Of a stretch of DNA of 64,000 bases, positions 36,012-47,780 are shown one piece after another. Position numbers and translations under genes: made by a program. Every line of letters begins with the position of its first letter. Position 1 is the first letter of the stretch. Origin of the DNA: Eleusine coracana subsp. coracana (Eukaryota; Streptophyta; Magnoliopsida; Poales; Poaceae); contig CM064421.1 of NCBI GenBank assembly GCA_032690845.1, forward strand, positions 37,562,963 to 37,626,962, in the 5' to 3' direction. Below the pieces are notes generated by a model. It saw only the letters and a program-made list of their open reading frames with translations. It made no database searches and had not been told where the DNA came from.

Positions 36012-39000
36012 CTAGCAAGAAAAAAAGAAAAATAACTAGAGATTAACAAATACAATATCACTACAGAATGCCACCAATCACCAGTGTGTTTTGGGACTGG
36101 CAATAGCTAGCTTATCTACATCAGAAACAATAATATGACAGAGTTACCAATCTTATCTGATTAACTTCTCCATTGAACAAAAAGTGAACGGCAACAAAAC
36201 CAATAACACCATGAGCAGCATACAGTAGTGAAGGCTGTGTGGCAGATGAGCACCTATAAGAACTATCTTTAATTCCATCATAACATAATCAGGTGCAACC
36301 AAAGTAACATAACTCACCTGTGTGGCTTGAAACCAGTTCATTATAATGATAATTACAGTCAAACCGACAGTGTAACGAAAAAATGCGCAGTTAAAGAAAT
36401 GGTTCTTGCTACATCTTGGGACAGCAATATGCAGCGCAATTGCAACAAATATACCTGAAACCCACAAGCAGAAATCCATATTAACCCATTTTATGTGCTG
36501 AATGATGCCGCAACTGCTCGAATATGCAGAATTGCAAACAATAGTTAATATAAGAAGCAGTTCAAACTGTCTGTGTCTCGTCCCCTTGGGGCACAAAGAT
36601 TTCTTGATCATATCGGCTGGTCAAGAGTGCATGAATCACATATGTAGCAACAGAGCAACTAAATCAGCCAAACAAGCAGGGTACATCTGAACAAGATCCA
36701 ACTCCAATTGGAAATGTTCTAGCTACAAATCTATACTTGTCTCTAGTACTAATGCTTAAGAATAAACAAATGATAGAATGTCCCTGAGATTGGCTAGTGG
36801 GTTTGTAACCCAGCCAACCAGGATTCAGTTTATCACCACCTGTCTTAATGCTAGGGTGAATCTCTCTCCCCAAGTTTTTAAAGCATCAAATTCTAAATAT
36901 GTAAATGCTAATAATTACTAATTTGTCCATTTCAATCAAAATAAAAAGGTGCAATGATACAAGAATTTTAGTAAGGTCTCACTACAAAAAACATTGCTAA
37001 ATGAAGTTGACACGCATAAGTCATAGTGAAGCTGTTGTTACTTTTCATTAGGAAACATCTATTACCATTGCAAGTTTCAGATTTTCAGGATAACAATATC
37101 AAAATGTAATATAGCATAAACCAAAGAAGAGTACTAACCAGGTATTACAGTGTCACCAATGGTAAACATGGAGGATGGCCATGCAGCATCTGCAGTTGGG
37201 AACACGAGCTGTGCATAACAATGCAGGGTCAGATTAGCTGAATGATGCATCAAAACTCACTGAGCAGATCCATGACATTTATTGGAGCATAGAAGGATTT
37301 AGCCACCCTGACCATAACTGAAGTGAACACAACCCAGAAAATGTCATGCATCAAAAGTCCATTCTAAAAATGCAAAAGGAAGCAATACACAACGATATCA
37401 AATTCAGAGAATGATTTAGTTACTAATGTATCAAATAAAATCAGCCAGAACTGAGAAAATGAACATTGTATTTACATAACAATATCAAATTCAGAGAATG
37501 ATTTAGTAACTAATGCAACAACAACAACAACAAAGCCTTTTTATCCCAAGCAAGTTGGGGTAGGCTAGAAATAAAATCCATGAGAATCCAAAAAAGGAGA
37601 GACAAAGAAACAAAAGCTAAAAGAAAGAAAAAAAAGCCAAAAAAGAGGCAAAAACAAAAGGAACAAAAGCTAAAAGAAAGAAAAACGAGTAAGCATGAAG
37701 GAAGAAAAAAAAGGATCACGGTTCCGGCACGTCTATTGCTAGCCTCCAAGTGCTCCTATCCATAGCTAGCTCTTTAGGGATATCCCACTCCTTCAAGTCT
37801 CTCTTAACCGACTCGTTCCAAGTCAAGTTAGGTCGGCCTCTACCTCTCTTAACATTAGCATCTCTCTTTAGAACCTCACTACGCACCGGCGCCTCCGGAG
37901 GCCTCCGTTGAACATGTCCGAACCATCTCAACCGATGTTGAACCAATTTCTCCTCGATAGGTGCACCCCTATCCTGTCCCGGATATCTATCTTCATTCCG
38001 TATTCGATCTCTTCTTGTATGCCCGCAAAACCAAGACAACATACGCATTTCTGCTACACTCAATTGTTAAACATGTCGCCTTTTTGTAGGCCAGCACTCA
38101 GCACCGTATAACATCGCCGGACGAATTGTCGTCCTATAGAATTTACCTTTTAGCTTTTGTGACACCCTCTTGTCGCATAGGACGCCGGAAGCTTGACGCC
38201 ATTTCAACCAGCCGGCTGAAATTCTATGTCTAACATCTTCATCGATATCGCCATCCTTTTTGTAACATCGATCCTAAATAACGAAATATATCCTTCTTGA
38301 CCACCAATTGTCCATCAAGCCTAACGTCCCCATCCTCATGTCTAGTCGCGCTAAACTTGCACATCATATACTCGGTCTTGGTCCTGCTAAGTCTGAACCC
38401 CTTCGACTCTAATGTGTGCCTCCACAGTTCCAACTTCCTATTAACCCCAGTCCTACTCTCGTCAACTAACACCAGTGGATCAATTCAGCTTTCAGCCAAA
38501 TCTGATATGAAATAACAAATGTTACTAGTATGCAGCCAAAATGCAAGGATTCAACAACTTCATTAAAATAGTAAACATTAAAAAATTGCAAATTATGGCA
38601 TCTCTTCTCTATCTTCTCTACTCCTTTATAATTTAGGTGAGGTCGTCATTGGTGTTGGTTTAGTTTGGTGTTGGTTTAGTTTGGTGTTGGCTTAGTTTGA
38701 TGTCCAATTCATATACAGATTCTTTTCTACACAAGTCATCACATTGGAGTGTTTAATGTTCGTTTTTTGGTATTGGCAGATTGGCACACAATCAATATAA
38801 AAAAGAAAAAAATTGAGTCAAGTGCCCATAGCAACGCATGGGCACGTTGCTAGTTCTTAAGATAAGTGTAATCACAGAAGGTATGATCTAAAACGCAAGT
38901 CCACGATACATTCATGAAGTGCAAGGAAATATAATTGGAACATGATACGCATTAGGGAAGATATGAATTTGAAATCCATAACATTACAGCAAGCAATACA

Positions 39001-41090
39001 ATGAATTTCATGAAATGGATAAGAGGTAGTTCTTTTTATTGACAATTAAAAAGAAGCCAACACAAAAATATGACTTATTTGTTGACCTTGGATGATAGCA
39101 CTTGCGCACACTTGCACTGATAGCGCAAACACACACTGAGCTAGGGCAGAGGATGAGAGGAGGAACACTAATTTGTGTGCAACCAAGTTACTAGATGTGG
39201 AAGCCCTCTACTTAATTATATACACAAAGTGTACATTGGCACTATTGAGCCATACCTAGGGTCATACACTAACCACGGGCCACGTGCTAGTATTGTACTC
39301 TAAAAGCAAACCATTAAACCAACTACTATTGACTTTGGTGCCAAAACAAAATGCAGCTGACACCAACTGGACAGTTACTAAACTAAATTAGTCCTAAGCA
39401 ATGGTGACTAAGGGGATTTGTCAACAATATTACCTTGCAAGATGCATCGGTAGGGAAAAAAAATATGATTGCACATAGGTTAAAAGACACACAAAGTGAA
39501 GTTGTGTTCTTCAAAGTTCCACGAGAAAGTATAAATACAAGTTTAAAGAAAACTTTAAACCCATACCAGGAGTATAGCGCCCATCTTGAGTAATCTCAGA
39601 GATAGCATCTCAATCCCCTGCAAGATAAGACAATGTTTTATCGAATATGCAAGATAAGACAATGTTGTATTAAAGGTTGGAGGGGAAACAAATCATTCTC
39701 TTAGGAAGGTGCTAAGAAATACACAATATAACTAATAAAAACAAACCTGGATATAGTAAGATATTCCCAAATCATTGATTGCTAGAGAATACTTCTTAGC
39801 AGCATACCATATGCAAAAGAAAAATCCAGGTATAGAAGCCACAACACGTGACTTGATGAAGTCTACTGAAACTGCTGCAATCAGATATGCATGAACTTAA
39901 ACCATATTCCAAATATTTGTAAATGAAGGCAGAAGGCATCAAATTAGTGTAAGGATGAACCCTTCATGTCTTTGTCCTGAGTAATAAATCCAAAGACTAT
40001 ATTGACAATATCTCAACTTAACAAAGAAAATTGAAGTTCATGTCCCAAAGCAAAGATGTCAACAAGAAAGTATTTCCATGCAACTTAATTGTTCATAAAA
40101 TATTAAAAATCTGATTTAGCTTTGGTATTTGATATGCTACTTCTCGTGCAAACTCTGGCACACAGGCACAATATTCTGTACTGAGAAATACTATGACATT
40201 CTACAACTAAGTGGGAAAAACAGCAATGAATATTGAATAGCATACCAAAAAATCAATGCCAAAAGATGATAAAATTCAGTATTGTGTGCACAATAAGTCA
40301 AACTACTAATTTCTTGTCAACACATTTTTGCTCCAGCTACACCATCCTAGAGAAAAAAAAAATCAATAGTGCAATAGAATACTACTGAAAAAACATAGAT
40401 GCATACAACGAGGTCCACAGAATTGGACCCAAAATAGTGAGCATCAAAATGGGTGGGAACATACTGTGGATAAGAGGCGTCCGCGATACAACATCCTCAT
40501 AATTACATTCTTTTGTAACAAAACGTTTCATAGGAGGAGGAAGTGTGGCACTGCATAAGAACATGCAAGAAGTGTAAGTTCACAAGTACAGTACTTAGTA
40601 CTCCATCCTAAAATAAGTGTTCTTGTCGTCCACAAATTTTGTCCCGCAAAAAATGTTCTTTTAGAACCTAATGAACGTCAACTAATTAAAGCAACACTCA
40701 CAGCAATTAAAAGAAAAGGGTGTATGGAGACATGGAGCCAATCAAATGATCAATTGATGCTATCTCTCTGGTTTCAATACAGCTGCATTTATTCAGGATC
40801 TAGAAAACCAAAAAACATCACAGCTTTCAATCAAAACTAAAATAAGAATTAAGGGCATCTTGGTCACTTCTCATCACTACTAATGTGTCTGCTATTTTAT
40901 ATAAAAGAAGACTTATTTTGGGCCGGAGGGAGTAAAGCATTTATAAAGCCCTTCAAAGAAATTTTTCGACTTACCAGAGGGCAACAATTCCACAAATGAA
41001 GTAAGCAGTGAATGCAGCAATGATCAAATCCTTGAAAAGAAACTTGCACAGAAGGAACACTGACAAAAGCAAAGCATGCTCTTTGGGCAT
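34885..41090 (-). CDS. chimeric protein: signal-peptide-peptidase-derived membrane region fused to DUF6598
   Basis: Ten coding exons on the minus strand: 41090-40975, 40550-40465, 39874-39747, 39617-39567, 37363-37277, 37208-37139, 36454-36318, 36234-36148, 36011-35673 and 35532-34885. All introns are GT-AG, all phases fit, and the sum is 1749 nt (582 codons plus stop). Codons 1-254 align in order with plant signal peptide peptidase: ALCATL, ASIPGFFFCIWYAAKK, GIEMLSL, DIFWV, FPTADAA, YTVGLTV, MNWFQATQ, GVIGFVAVHF. Codons 255-582 have a DUF6598-type C-terminus. The N-terminal roughly 60 residues of normal SPP and its hydrophilic C-tail are absent. Both catalytic aspartates remain (D134, D175), but the surrounding motifs are changed. 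It should be a multi-pass ER or endomembrane protein with a soluble DUF6598 tail. The alternative is an SPP pseudogene beside an independent DUF6598 gene starting at 35990. No transcript evidence is available. Confidence 0.7.
35612..35660. repeat. TA dinucleotide microsatellite in the last intron
   Basis: About 24 TA units lie directly after the donor of exon 9 in the intron 35533-35672. Confidence 0.9.
37517..38475 (-). mobile_element. 5'-truncated RTE-type LINE in an intron
   Basis: The minus strand encodes the end of a non-LTR reverse transcriptase and its C-terminal region: LELWRHTLESKGFRLSRTKT, FRYLGSMLQKG, RLRWFGHVQRRPPEAPVRS and RGRPNLTWNESVKRDLKEWD. It ends in a short TTG repeat tail (plus-strand CAACAACAACAACAA at 37517-37533), as RTE-clade elements do instead of poly-A. 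Frame changes between 38060 and 38240 show decay. It sits in the large intron between the fourth and fifth coding exons of the chimeric gene, in the same orientation as the gene. Confidence 0.85.
38612..38853 (+). mobile_element. 242-bp non-autonomous Helitron in an intron
   Basis: It starts TCTTCTCTACTCC after an A and ends GTTGCTAG before a T, the A/T insertion context and CTRR end of Helitrons. Just upstream of the end is a perfect 8-bp hairpin, GTGCCCAT (38822-38829) and ATGGGCAC (38838-38845), with an 8-nt loop. No coding sequence is present. Confidence 0.75.
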
Positions 41091-41187
41091 GTCTCCTGTG
41101 TAATAATAGACAAAATAAATACGTTTCACAGAAGATCTCCAATATTTTTTACTCTTTCACGATTTTTCTTGGGATTAACTAGATTAC

Positions 41188-41350
41188 CGGCACCGGCAGG
41201 AGGAAGCGACGCGGGGGGAGGGTGGATCCGAACAGCGATGGGCCTAATCTGACCTGGCGACGGGCAGAGACGATGAGGAAAAGCGAGGCGAGGAGAGGGG
41301 AATCCGAGACGGCGAAGGGCCTAATCTGAGGGTCGGCGGCGGAGGGGAAA
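41188..41350 (-). other. apparent 5' untranslated exon of the chimeric gene
   Basis: A GC-rich stretch ends in a good donor (GTGCCG/GTAATC at 41188/41187), 92 nt upstream of the first coding exon's acceptor. It resembles the leader of a normal plant gene. Its upstream edge is the junction with the truncated copia LTR at 41351, so the native promoter is missing. Confidence 0.5.
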
Positions 41351-41525
41351 ATCGATGTAGAGAACAAAAATTAAAAGCAACAAGAAGACGTGTTGGGGTG
41401 TCTCCTCAACTATTTATAAGGTGAAAACCCTATTTCGTGTTGGGTCCTAATTCGATAACGAGCCCATATGGGCTAGAAAGCCTTCTTCTAGAAGGTGGGT
41501 CTGGCTCAACAAGCGTTTTACAACA
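41351..41525 (-). promoter_or_regulatory. truncated copia 3' LTR with TATA box, facing the chimeric gene
   Basis: In minus orientation the LTR starts TGTTGTAAAACG at 41525 and carries TATAAATA at 41411-41418. It loses homology with its 5' partner at 41351, where the gene's leader exon begins. Transcription starting about 30 bp past the TATA box would read into the chimeric gene. The purine tract AAAGGGAAG adjoins its upstream side. Confidence 0.65.
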
Positions 41526-41799
41526 CTTCCCTTTGGACTTTTTATCACGATAAATATATCTTATAAAAACTTTTTAAAAACCCAGTGGGAAAAATAAAGA
41601 AAAGAGCACATATTACCGTTACTTGTATTGTACGCATTGTCTTATTAAAAACCTTAATGAGAAAACTTCATATGAAAAACTCATAAGGAAAAAAAATATA
41701 ATGCTTTAATCTTCATGATTAATGCTTATCGATCTTCATGAACGACACGAATTATCTTCGAGATGATTCTTTAATTCGAGATGTGATGTACTTAGGGAA

Positions 41800-44700
41800 G
41801 TTCTCCCCCTGTTACAAGCACTTTTTTAAGTCTTCTCATGCCAATACCATGCCGACACTTTTCAAGAGTGCAAGCTAGTAGTGCCTTTGTGAACATATCT
41901 GTAAGATTATCACAAAATCGAACATGAGTTACTAAAATTTCTCCCTTCTCTTACAATTCATGCGTATGAAAGAATTTGGATAACATATGTTTTGTCCTGT
42001 TCGACTTTATGTATCCCAATTATATTTGTGTAATACAAGCGTTATTATCTTCATAGATAACTGTAGTGGATGGAGTATACGACACTCCACAACTCTCCAT
42101 TATATGTCTTGACATTCTTCTAAGCCAAGTGCATTCCTTGACGGCTTCAAATAATGTGATGATCTCTGAGTAATTTGTTAATGTAGCAACAATCGTCTGC
42201 TTCGTTGACTTTCATAAAATTGTCGTTCCACTAAATAAGAACACATATCCAGTCTGCGAGATTGACTTGCGTGGATCAGATAAGTAGCTAGCATCAGTAT
42301 ATCCAACCAAGATTACTTCTGCATTCTTCTTGAAAAATAATCCGAAATCTTCAGTTCCTCTCAGATATCTTAGTACTTGTTTAATACCTTTTCAATGTCG
42401 CATAGTTGGTGCCGAGCTGTATCTAGCGAGTAGATTAATAGCAAAGGCTATATCAGACCTCGTACCATTTGTAAGGTACATTAATGCTCCAATAGTACTG
42501 AGATAGGGATATTAAGCTCCCAATAATTTCTCATCTTCATCCTTTGGTCTAAATGGATCTTTCTCTGTATTAAGTGATCTCACAACCATAGGGGATCTCA
42601 GTGGGTACGCATCTTTTATGTTAAATCTCTCTAATACCTTCTTGGTATAGTTTGATTGATGCAATAATATCCCTTTGTAGGTATGCTCAAGCTGCAAGCC
42701 TAAATAATATGCAGTCTTTTTTAAATCTTTCATTTCAAATTCAGACTTTAAGTAAGAACATGCATCTTCGACGTACTGTGTAGTGCCAATGATATTCAAA
42801 TCATCAATATAAACAGAGATTATGCAATAACCTTTCTCTGATTTCTTAATGAATACACAAGGACAATCATCATTCTTCAAGAATCCTTTCTCTAGTAAAA
42901 AATTACTGAGTTTGTTATACCATATTCTTCCAGATTGCTTTAAACCATATAGTGACTTCTGAAGTTTGACACTAGACAATTTGCGTTCTTCTTCATTCGA
43001 GACTTTGATTCCTTCTGGAACTTTCATATAAATTTTTGTATCTAATGTTCCATACAAATATGCAGTGACGATATCCATAAGTCGCATTTGCAAATTTATA
43101 TTCACTGCCAATGATATTAAATACCGGAAAGTAATTTCATCCATTACGGGAGAGTAGGTTTCTTCATAGTCAATTTCTGATATCTAGTCACTTTATTTTG
43201 AGCATTTCTCTTCCTCACAAACACCTATTTCTGACCCACTGGGAAGATACCTTTTGGTGTAAGGCTTACATTGTCGAACACTTCTCTTTTCTTTAACGAG
43301 TTCAATTCTGCATAAATTGCTTCTTTCCACTTTGGCCAGTCAGGATGCTTTTTGCATTCCTTCATTGACTTTGGTTCAGATTCTAAGTCAATCTGTGTTG
43401 CAATTGTGTCAGCAAAATATGAGTCAACTTTTATTGTCTTTCTATTATATATTACTCCCGTCTGAACATAATTCGTTGAAACTTCTTCTATTATTTTATT
43501 TTCTTGATCCATATCACTCAAAGCTGTGTCTAGATCAGGAATTTCCGGTAATCCGTCGTGAGTTTCAAGTGTGCGCACATTCTCACTTGGGATTTCTTCT
43601 TCAATGCTTACCACTTCGTGTGGCTTGCTTTCATCTTCTATATTCTTCTTTTGATTAGTTTGCTTCGGCTTATTCTCCGCAGGACGTCTCGTACAAGCTT
43701 TAGCTTGAGCTTGTACTCTAGGCTTCTTTGGTACCCGTATAACAGATCACTCCCCCTCTTCCTAGCATTCGTTGCTTTTGAGGAAGGAGGCTGGAATTTC
43801 ATATATTCATCTTCTTCAAATGGGATGTCTATTCTTTCAGGTGCATTTGCAGCCGGTATATGAGACTTTATAATGTCTCTTCTATTGGTGAAAGTTTCTG
43901 GCGGTTCATTAGCAACCCTCTGTAGATGGAGGATGTTCTGAACTTCGAGCTCAGTTTCTGTAGTGCGAGGATCCATTCCTTGAATTCCTTTAGTTTCCCA
44001 TTCTATTTCACGGCATTCGTCCCGAGAGAGATACTTTCCTCCCCCTAATGTCGGGAAATAATCTTCATTACAGATACAATTAGCGAAGCGAGCTGTGTGT
44101 AGATCTCCTGTAGATGGCTCTAAATACCTGATTATAGATGCACTTTCATATCCAACGTAAACTCCGAGTTTCTATTGTGCACCCATTGCAGTTCGCTGAG
44201 GCGGAGAGATAGGGACATACACAACACATCCAAATCTCCGCAAGTGAGAAACATTTGGTATTGTACCACGCACCATTGCTAATGGTGATTCTTCATGTGT
44301 AGCAGATGGCCTCAATTGAATTAATGCTGCTGCGTGCAACACTGCATGCCCCCAACAAGAGGTAGGCAATAAGCAATTATGCAATAATGATCGTGCTATT
44401 AACATGATCTTAATTAATGATTCTGCAAGTCCATTTTGTGTATGCACGTGTGGTACAGAATGTTCCACTTTGATACCCAGACTCATACAATAGTCATTAA
44501 ACACCTTCGAGGTAAATTCTCCGGTATTATCCATCCTGATGGATTAAATTCTGTGATCCGGAAAATTAGTTTTCAATTATATGATCTGAGTTATCAATCG
44601 TGCAAATGCATAATTTCTAGTAGACAATAAACATACATGACTCCACTTCGAGAAAGCATCAATCAACACCATGAAGTACCGAAAAGGTCCTGACATGGGG

Positions 44701-45266
44701 TTAATCGGTCCACATATGTCTCCTTGAATTCGTTCAAGGAATGTCATCAATTCTGATTGAATCTTTAGCTTTGAAGGTCGAGTGATGAGCTTCCTTTTTG
44801 CACATGCAACGCACAAAAAATCTTCTTGATTTGGGAAGTCTTTTGTTTTCAAGTTGTGACCATTCGAATTCTTCATGATTCTTTACATCATGTTGAGGCC
44901 TGGATGACCAAGTCTATCATGCCATGTTCGATAGGCTTCTTGGTTGCTAAATACGGTTTTGAACGCAGCAAACTCTTTGTGTGGTTTAACATAAGTGTAG
45001 TACATGCTTTCTTGGTCATAATGAGACATTCTTCGCCTTTATCATTATTGGTTTCTACGTGAAATCCATTTGCACGGATGTCCTTGAAGCTTAACAATGT
45101 CCGAGTAGACTCGGGATAAAGTAATGCTTCATGGATTACTAGCCGCGTACCATTCGGTAGGACGATTGCGGCCCTGCCTGTGCCAATAATTCTAGTGTCA
45201 TTTCCAATGACAGTAGTTATATCTCTATCATACTTTCGAAGTGTTTGGAAATAACTAGTGTCTCTT
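41800..45266 (-). pseudogene. copia pol: integrase, reverse transcriptase, RNase H
   Basis: Reading right to left: the GAG-pre-integrase region (SYFQTLRKYDRDITTVIGND, about 45250), an integrase with zinc-binding CVACAKRK (about 44800), core GDICGPINPMSGPFRYFMVL and DNTGEFTSKVFNDY (about 44520). Reverse transcriptase follows from WPKWKEAIYAELNSLK (about 43330) with MDIVTAYLYGTLDTKIYMKV and the catalytic SVYIDDLNII (YIDD instead of YVDD, about 42800). Decayed RNase H with YEDNNACI-type wording lies at about 42000-42300. Stops and frameshifts near 44885, 44535, 44175, 43640, 43190 and 42510 split the frame. Confidence 0.88.
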
Positions 45267-47508
45267 TGAAAGTGCATCTATGTCCCTAGTGGGTTTTGGT
45301 GGTTGTATGACAACGTGATTAAAGAACTAATCCTCTTTGTGACTATATGAGCAGGTTGAACATGAAGAATATACTTTTCATGAATCCAAATGATCATCTT
45401 CGATAATGTACAATTGTGTAAGTAAAATAGGCCTATATGTTGAAAGGGAGAAGTGTCAAATAAATAGGTCCATATAAAGCAATATTATGACAAGCCAAGG
45501 TTTGAAATGAATGTGGGACATGAAAACCATTGATATGAGATGGTCTCAACAAATTGATGTTGTCAAGAAAAAGAAGTGATCAAGTGTTGTTCTTCTATGC
45601 ATTATTTTTGGAAGCAACTTGATCAAAACAATATTTCAAAGAAGAAATTCAAATAAAGGCATAATGATGATACAAAGTTGTGTGTGACTCAAGATAGCAA
45701 GATAGTGAAAGATTGGCATGACTTGGCCGCGACGGACCATGCATGGGAGAAGGGCAAGATGGAGTCTTAGCACCGAGGGACCCAAGACATGGTGAAGGGC
45801 AGGTGGAGCGCAATGGCGATGGACCGATCAAGCTACAAGTGGTCACACATTTCCAAGTATCAAACTTTGTTAGAATATGAAGATATAATGTGACTTGTGA
45901 ACTAAAAGATGGAAATGGATCTTATGAATGAAGAGTTTCCAAGTCACATACTCTAGGTGATGACGCTCAGCAAAAGCACATGTGACACTCCTCATGAAGC
46001 ACTAAAGAGAAGAAGTGACAAAATTCATTAGCATGCAAGCTCAAGAAGAAGAATTGTTTTTTTATTTAATCTTGAGTTTAGGCATGTCGCTCTATCAAGA
46101 GGTATGCTACATGGCTTGCATTTAATGTCTCAATGCTCAAAGAAAAACCCAAGTGAGATGAGAGAAACACCATGGCCACATAAAACACGAGTCTCTTTGT
46201 GATAGAGAAAACCGGTGTAACCGATTTACCAAACCGGAGGGACCGATTTTGGTTTAAAGCTCTAATGGCTAGTTTAGGAAAACCGGAGGGACCGGTTTGA
46301 GAAACCGAAGGGACCGGTTTTGACTGGTACAGCATAACGGCTAGTTTTTGGGGGACAAGTATAAATAGTTCTTCCACCCCTCCTTTGGATGGTGCTGATC
46401 GTGTACACGAAGAAAATACATCTAAAGCCTTGTAGAGCTTTCCCCAACACCTCTTTGTGAGGTTTGAGTGATTTGTTAGAAATCCTAAGCATTGGGTTGA
46501 GAGGGATTGAGATTAAGAGCACAAAAGAGAAAATCCTACACTTGAGCATTTGAGCATTGTGTTGCAAATCCGTGAAACATTTGTTACTCTTGGAGGTGAA
46601 TCCTCCTAGTCGGCTAGGCGTCGTCCTAGAGCTCCCAAGCTTGTGGTGAGCCTTGGGAAGGTTTGTGAAGGTCCGCTTCACCTTCTCAGGGAAAGAAGAC
46701 AAGATAATGGATCGGGGAAAACGGTTGAAAGAGATCCGGCTTGGAGTGTGCCTTGTGGGAACCTCAAATTCCTCAACGGAGACGTAGGGTTCACGGGGTG
46801 AATCTAAACTTCGGCAAACAAATCTCCGCGTGCTTCATTTGGTTTGCTTTCTTTAGTTCTTGCTTCTTTTATTTGTGATTCATAGGTTGCATGTGTAGTT
46901 GTGCTAGTACTATTAGTGATTACTTGCTCTAGATCTTGCATGCTCTGTTAAGATCTTTAAGTTTGCTAGAACTAAGTGGAACGCGATTATTTCCTGTTTT
47001 ATACTCTCTGCCCCGAGGAAACCGGTGGGTCCGGTTTCCCAAACCAGTGGGACCGATTTTGGTCAGTGCTCAATTGTGTAGATTCTTGGTGAATCTAGTT
47101 TTTGTGTATCTTGGTTACTCTCTTGTGTACTTCACACTAGTGTAGTCCCTTTGGTTAGTGTGTTACTTGTTTTATTTCTATCTGTTCCAGGAAAACCGGT
47201 GTAACCGGTTTGCCAAACCGGTGGGTCCGGTTTTGGAGGTTTGTTTTCTGAGGTTGATTCTTTGTGAATCTAATTGGGGTGGTTTCTGTGTTTGCTTTGA
47301 TAGCTTGCTTGTCTTGAGTGCTTGGTTCTTTTATCTTCATTAGTTGTTTTATTCCAAGCTCTCTGACAAAACCGGTGTAACTGGTTTGCTAAACCGGAGC
47401 AACCGGTTTTGACAGTTTTAATTCTGCTACGAGTTTTTGTTAATTTTTAGAAACGCCTATTCACCCTCCCCCCCCCCCCCCCTTCTAGGCGACATTAAGG
47501 GACTTTCA
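45267..47508 (+). mobile_element. Sirevirus-like solo LTR inside the copia protease
   Basis: It starts TGAAAGTGCATCTATG and ends AAGGGACTTTCA, 2242 bp, flanked by CTCTT (45262-45266) and CCCTT (47509-47513), a 5-bp duplication with one mismatch. It contains a C homopolymer just before the end, at 47468-47482. It is related to the split solo LTR at 22558-33930 but is longer and carries a different palindromic array. The host protease frame resumes on the far side. No coding region was found. Confidence 0.8.
46205..47420 (+). repeat. AAACCGGNGGGACCGGTTT-type palindromic motifs in the solo LTR
   Basis: Pairs of facing ACCGGT half-sites occur at about 46208-46252, 46279-46321, 47029-47060, 47193-47236 and 47371-47411, each about 40-46 bp long with two dyads. 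Multiplied palindromes are a known feature of Sirevirus LTRs. Confidence 0.75.
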
Positions 47509-47780
47509 CCCTTAGAACGGTAGCGGTAGTGCCACTGTCAACAAGACAGAGCTCCTCTTGAATAGCCATGTACTCCACGATTCTATAATTAATACAATAA
47601 TGTATAATTAACAGAAATAATAATGCAAACAATTTCCACACCAATATGATATATTATTGAACAAATGTCTTCTCTTCATGAGATTACATAAATAAACCAC
47701 CACTAAAACTTGATGCACCCTTATTACTATTGTTTAATCCTAATGGAGAACTTTTGATTCTAAATAGTCTACGAGACTAG
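47509..47780 (-). pseudogene. copia protease, upstream fragment
   Basis: On the minus strand, EYMAIQEELCLVDSGTTAT ends at about 47515, so the aspartic protease active site (DSG) lies immediately upstream of the solo LTR insertion. The remaining protease and pre-integrase sequence resumes at 45266. Stops occur between here and gag. Confidence 0.75.

Larger units (their letters stand above)
36148..41090 (-). other. signal peptide peptidase-derived module (exons 1-8)
   Basis: Normal SPP is an ER intramembrane aspartyl protease that cleaves leftover signal peptides, using YD and GxGD aspartates and a PAL motif. Here the YD site reads MHD (H133 D134, exon 37363-37277). The GLGD site reads TIGD (T172 to D175, exon 37208-37139), and the PAL site reads PSL (226-228, exon 36234-36148). 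The glycine directly before the second aspartate is kept. Exon 1 begins at the MPKEHA block and lacks the next roughly ten residues seen in normal SPP. Exon order matches SPP with no stop or frameshift, which argues against simple decay. Activity is doubtful, and a non-catalytic peptide-binding or membrane-anchoring role is possible. Confidence 0.8.

Noticed and set aside
36153..36611. 152-codon minus-strand frame as an intact membrane protein
   Set aside because: It is one 137-bp SPP exon plus read-through of both introns. The motif similarity ends at the splice sites.
37580..37765. Lysine-rich plus-strand frame
   Set aside because: It is A-rich 3' sequence of the minus-strand LINE read on the wrong strand.
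41179..41367. Short minus-strand frame as the N-terminus of the chimeric protein
   Set aside because: It starts at a TTG inside LTR sequence, ends in a stop just past the donor, and has no SPP similarity. It reads better as a 5' untranslated exon.
43317..43863. Plus-strand frames over the copia element
   Set aside because: They are antisense shadows of the minus-strand copia pol.
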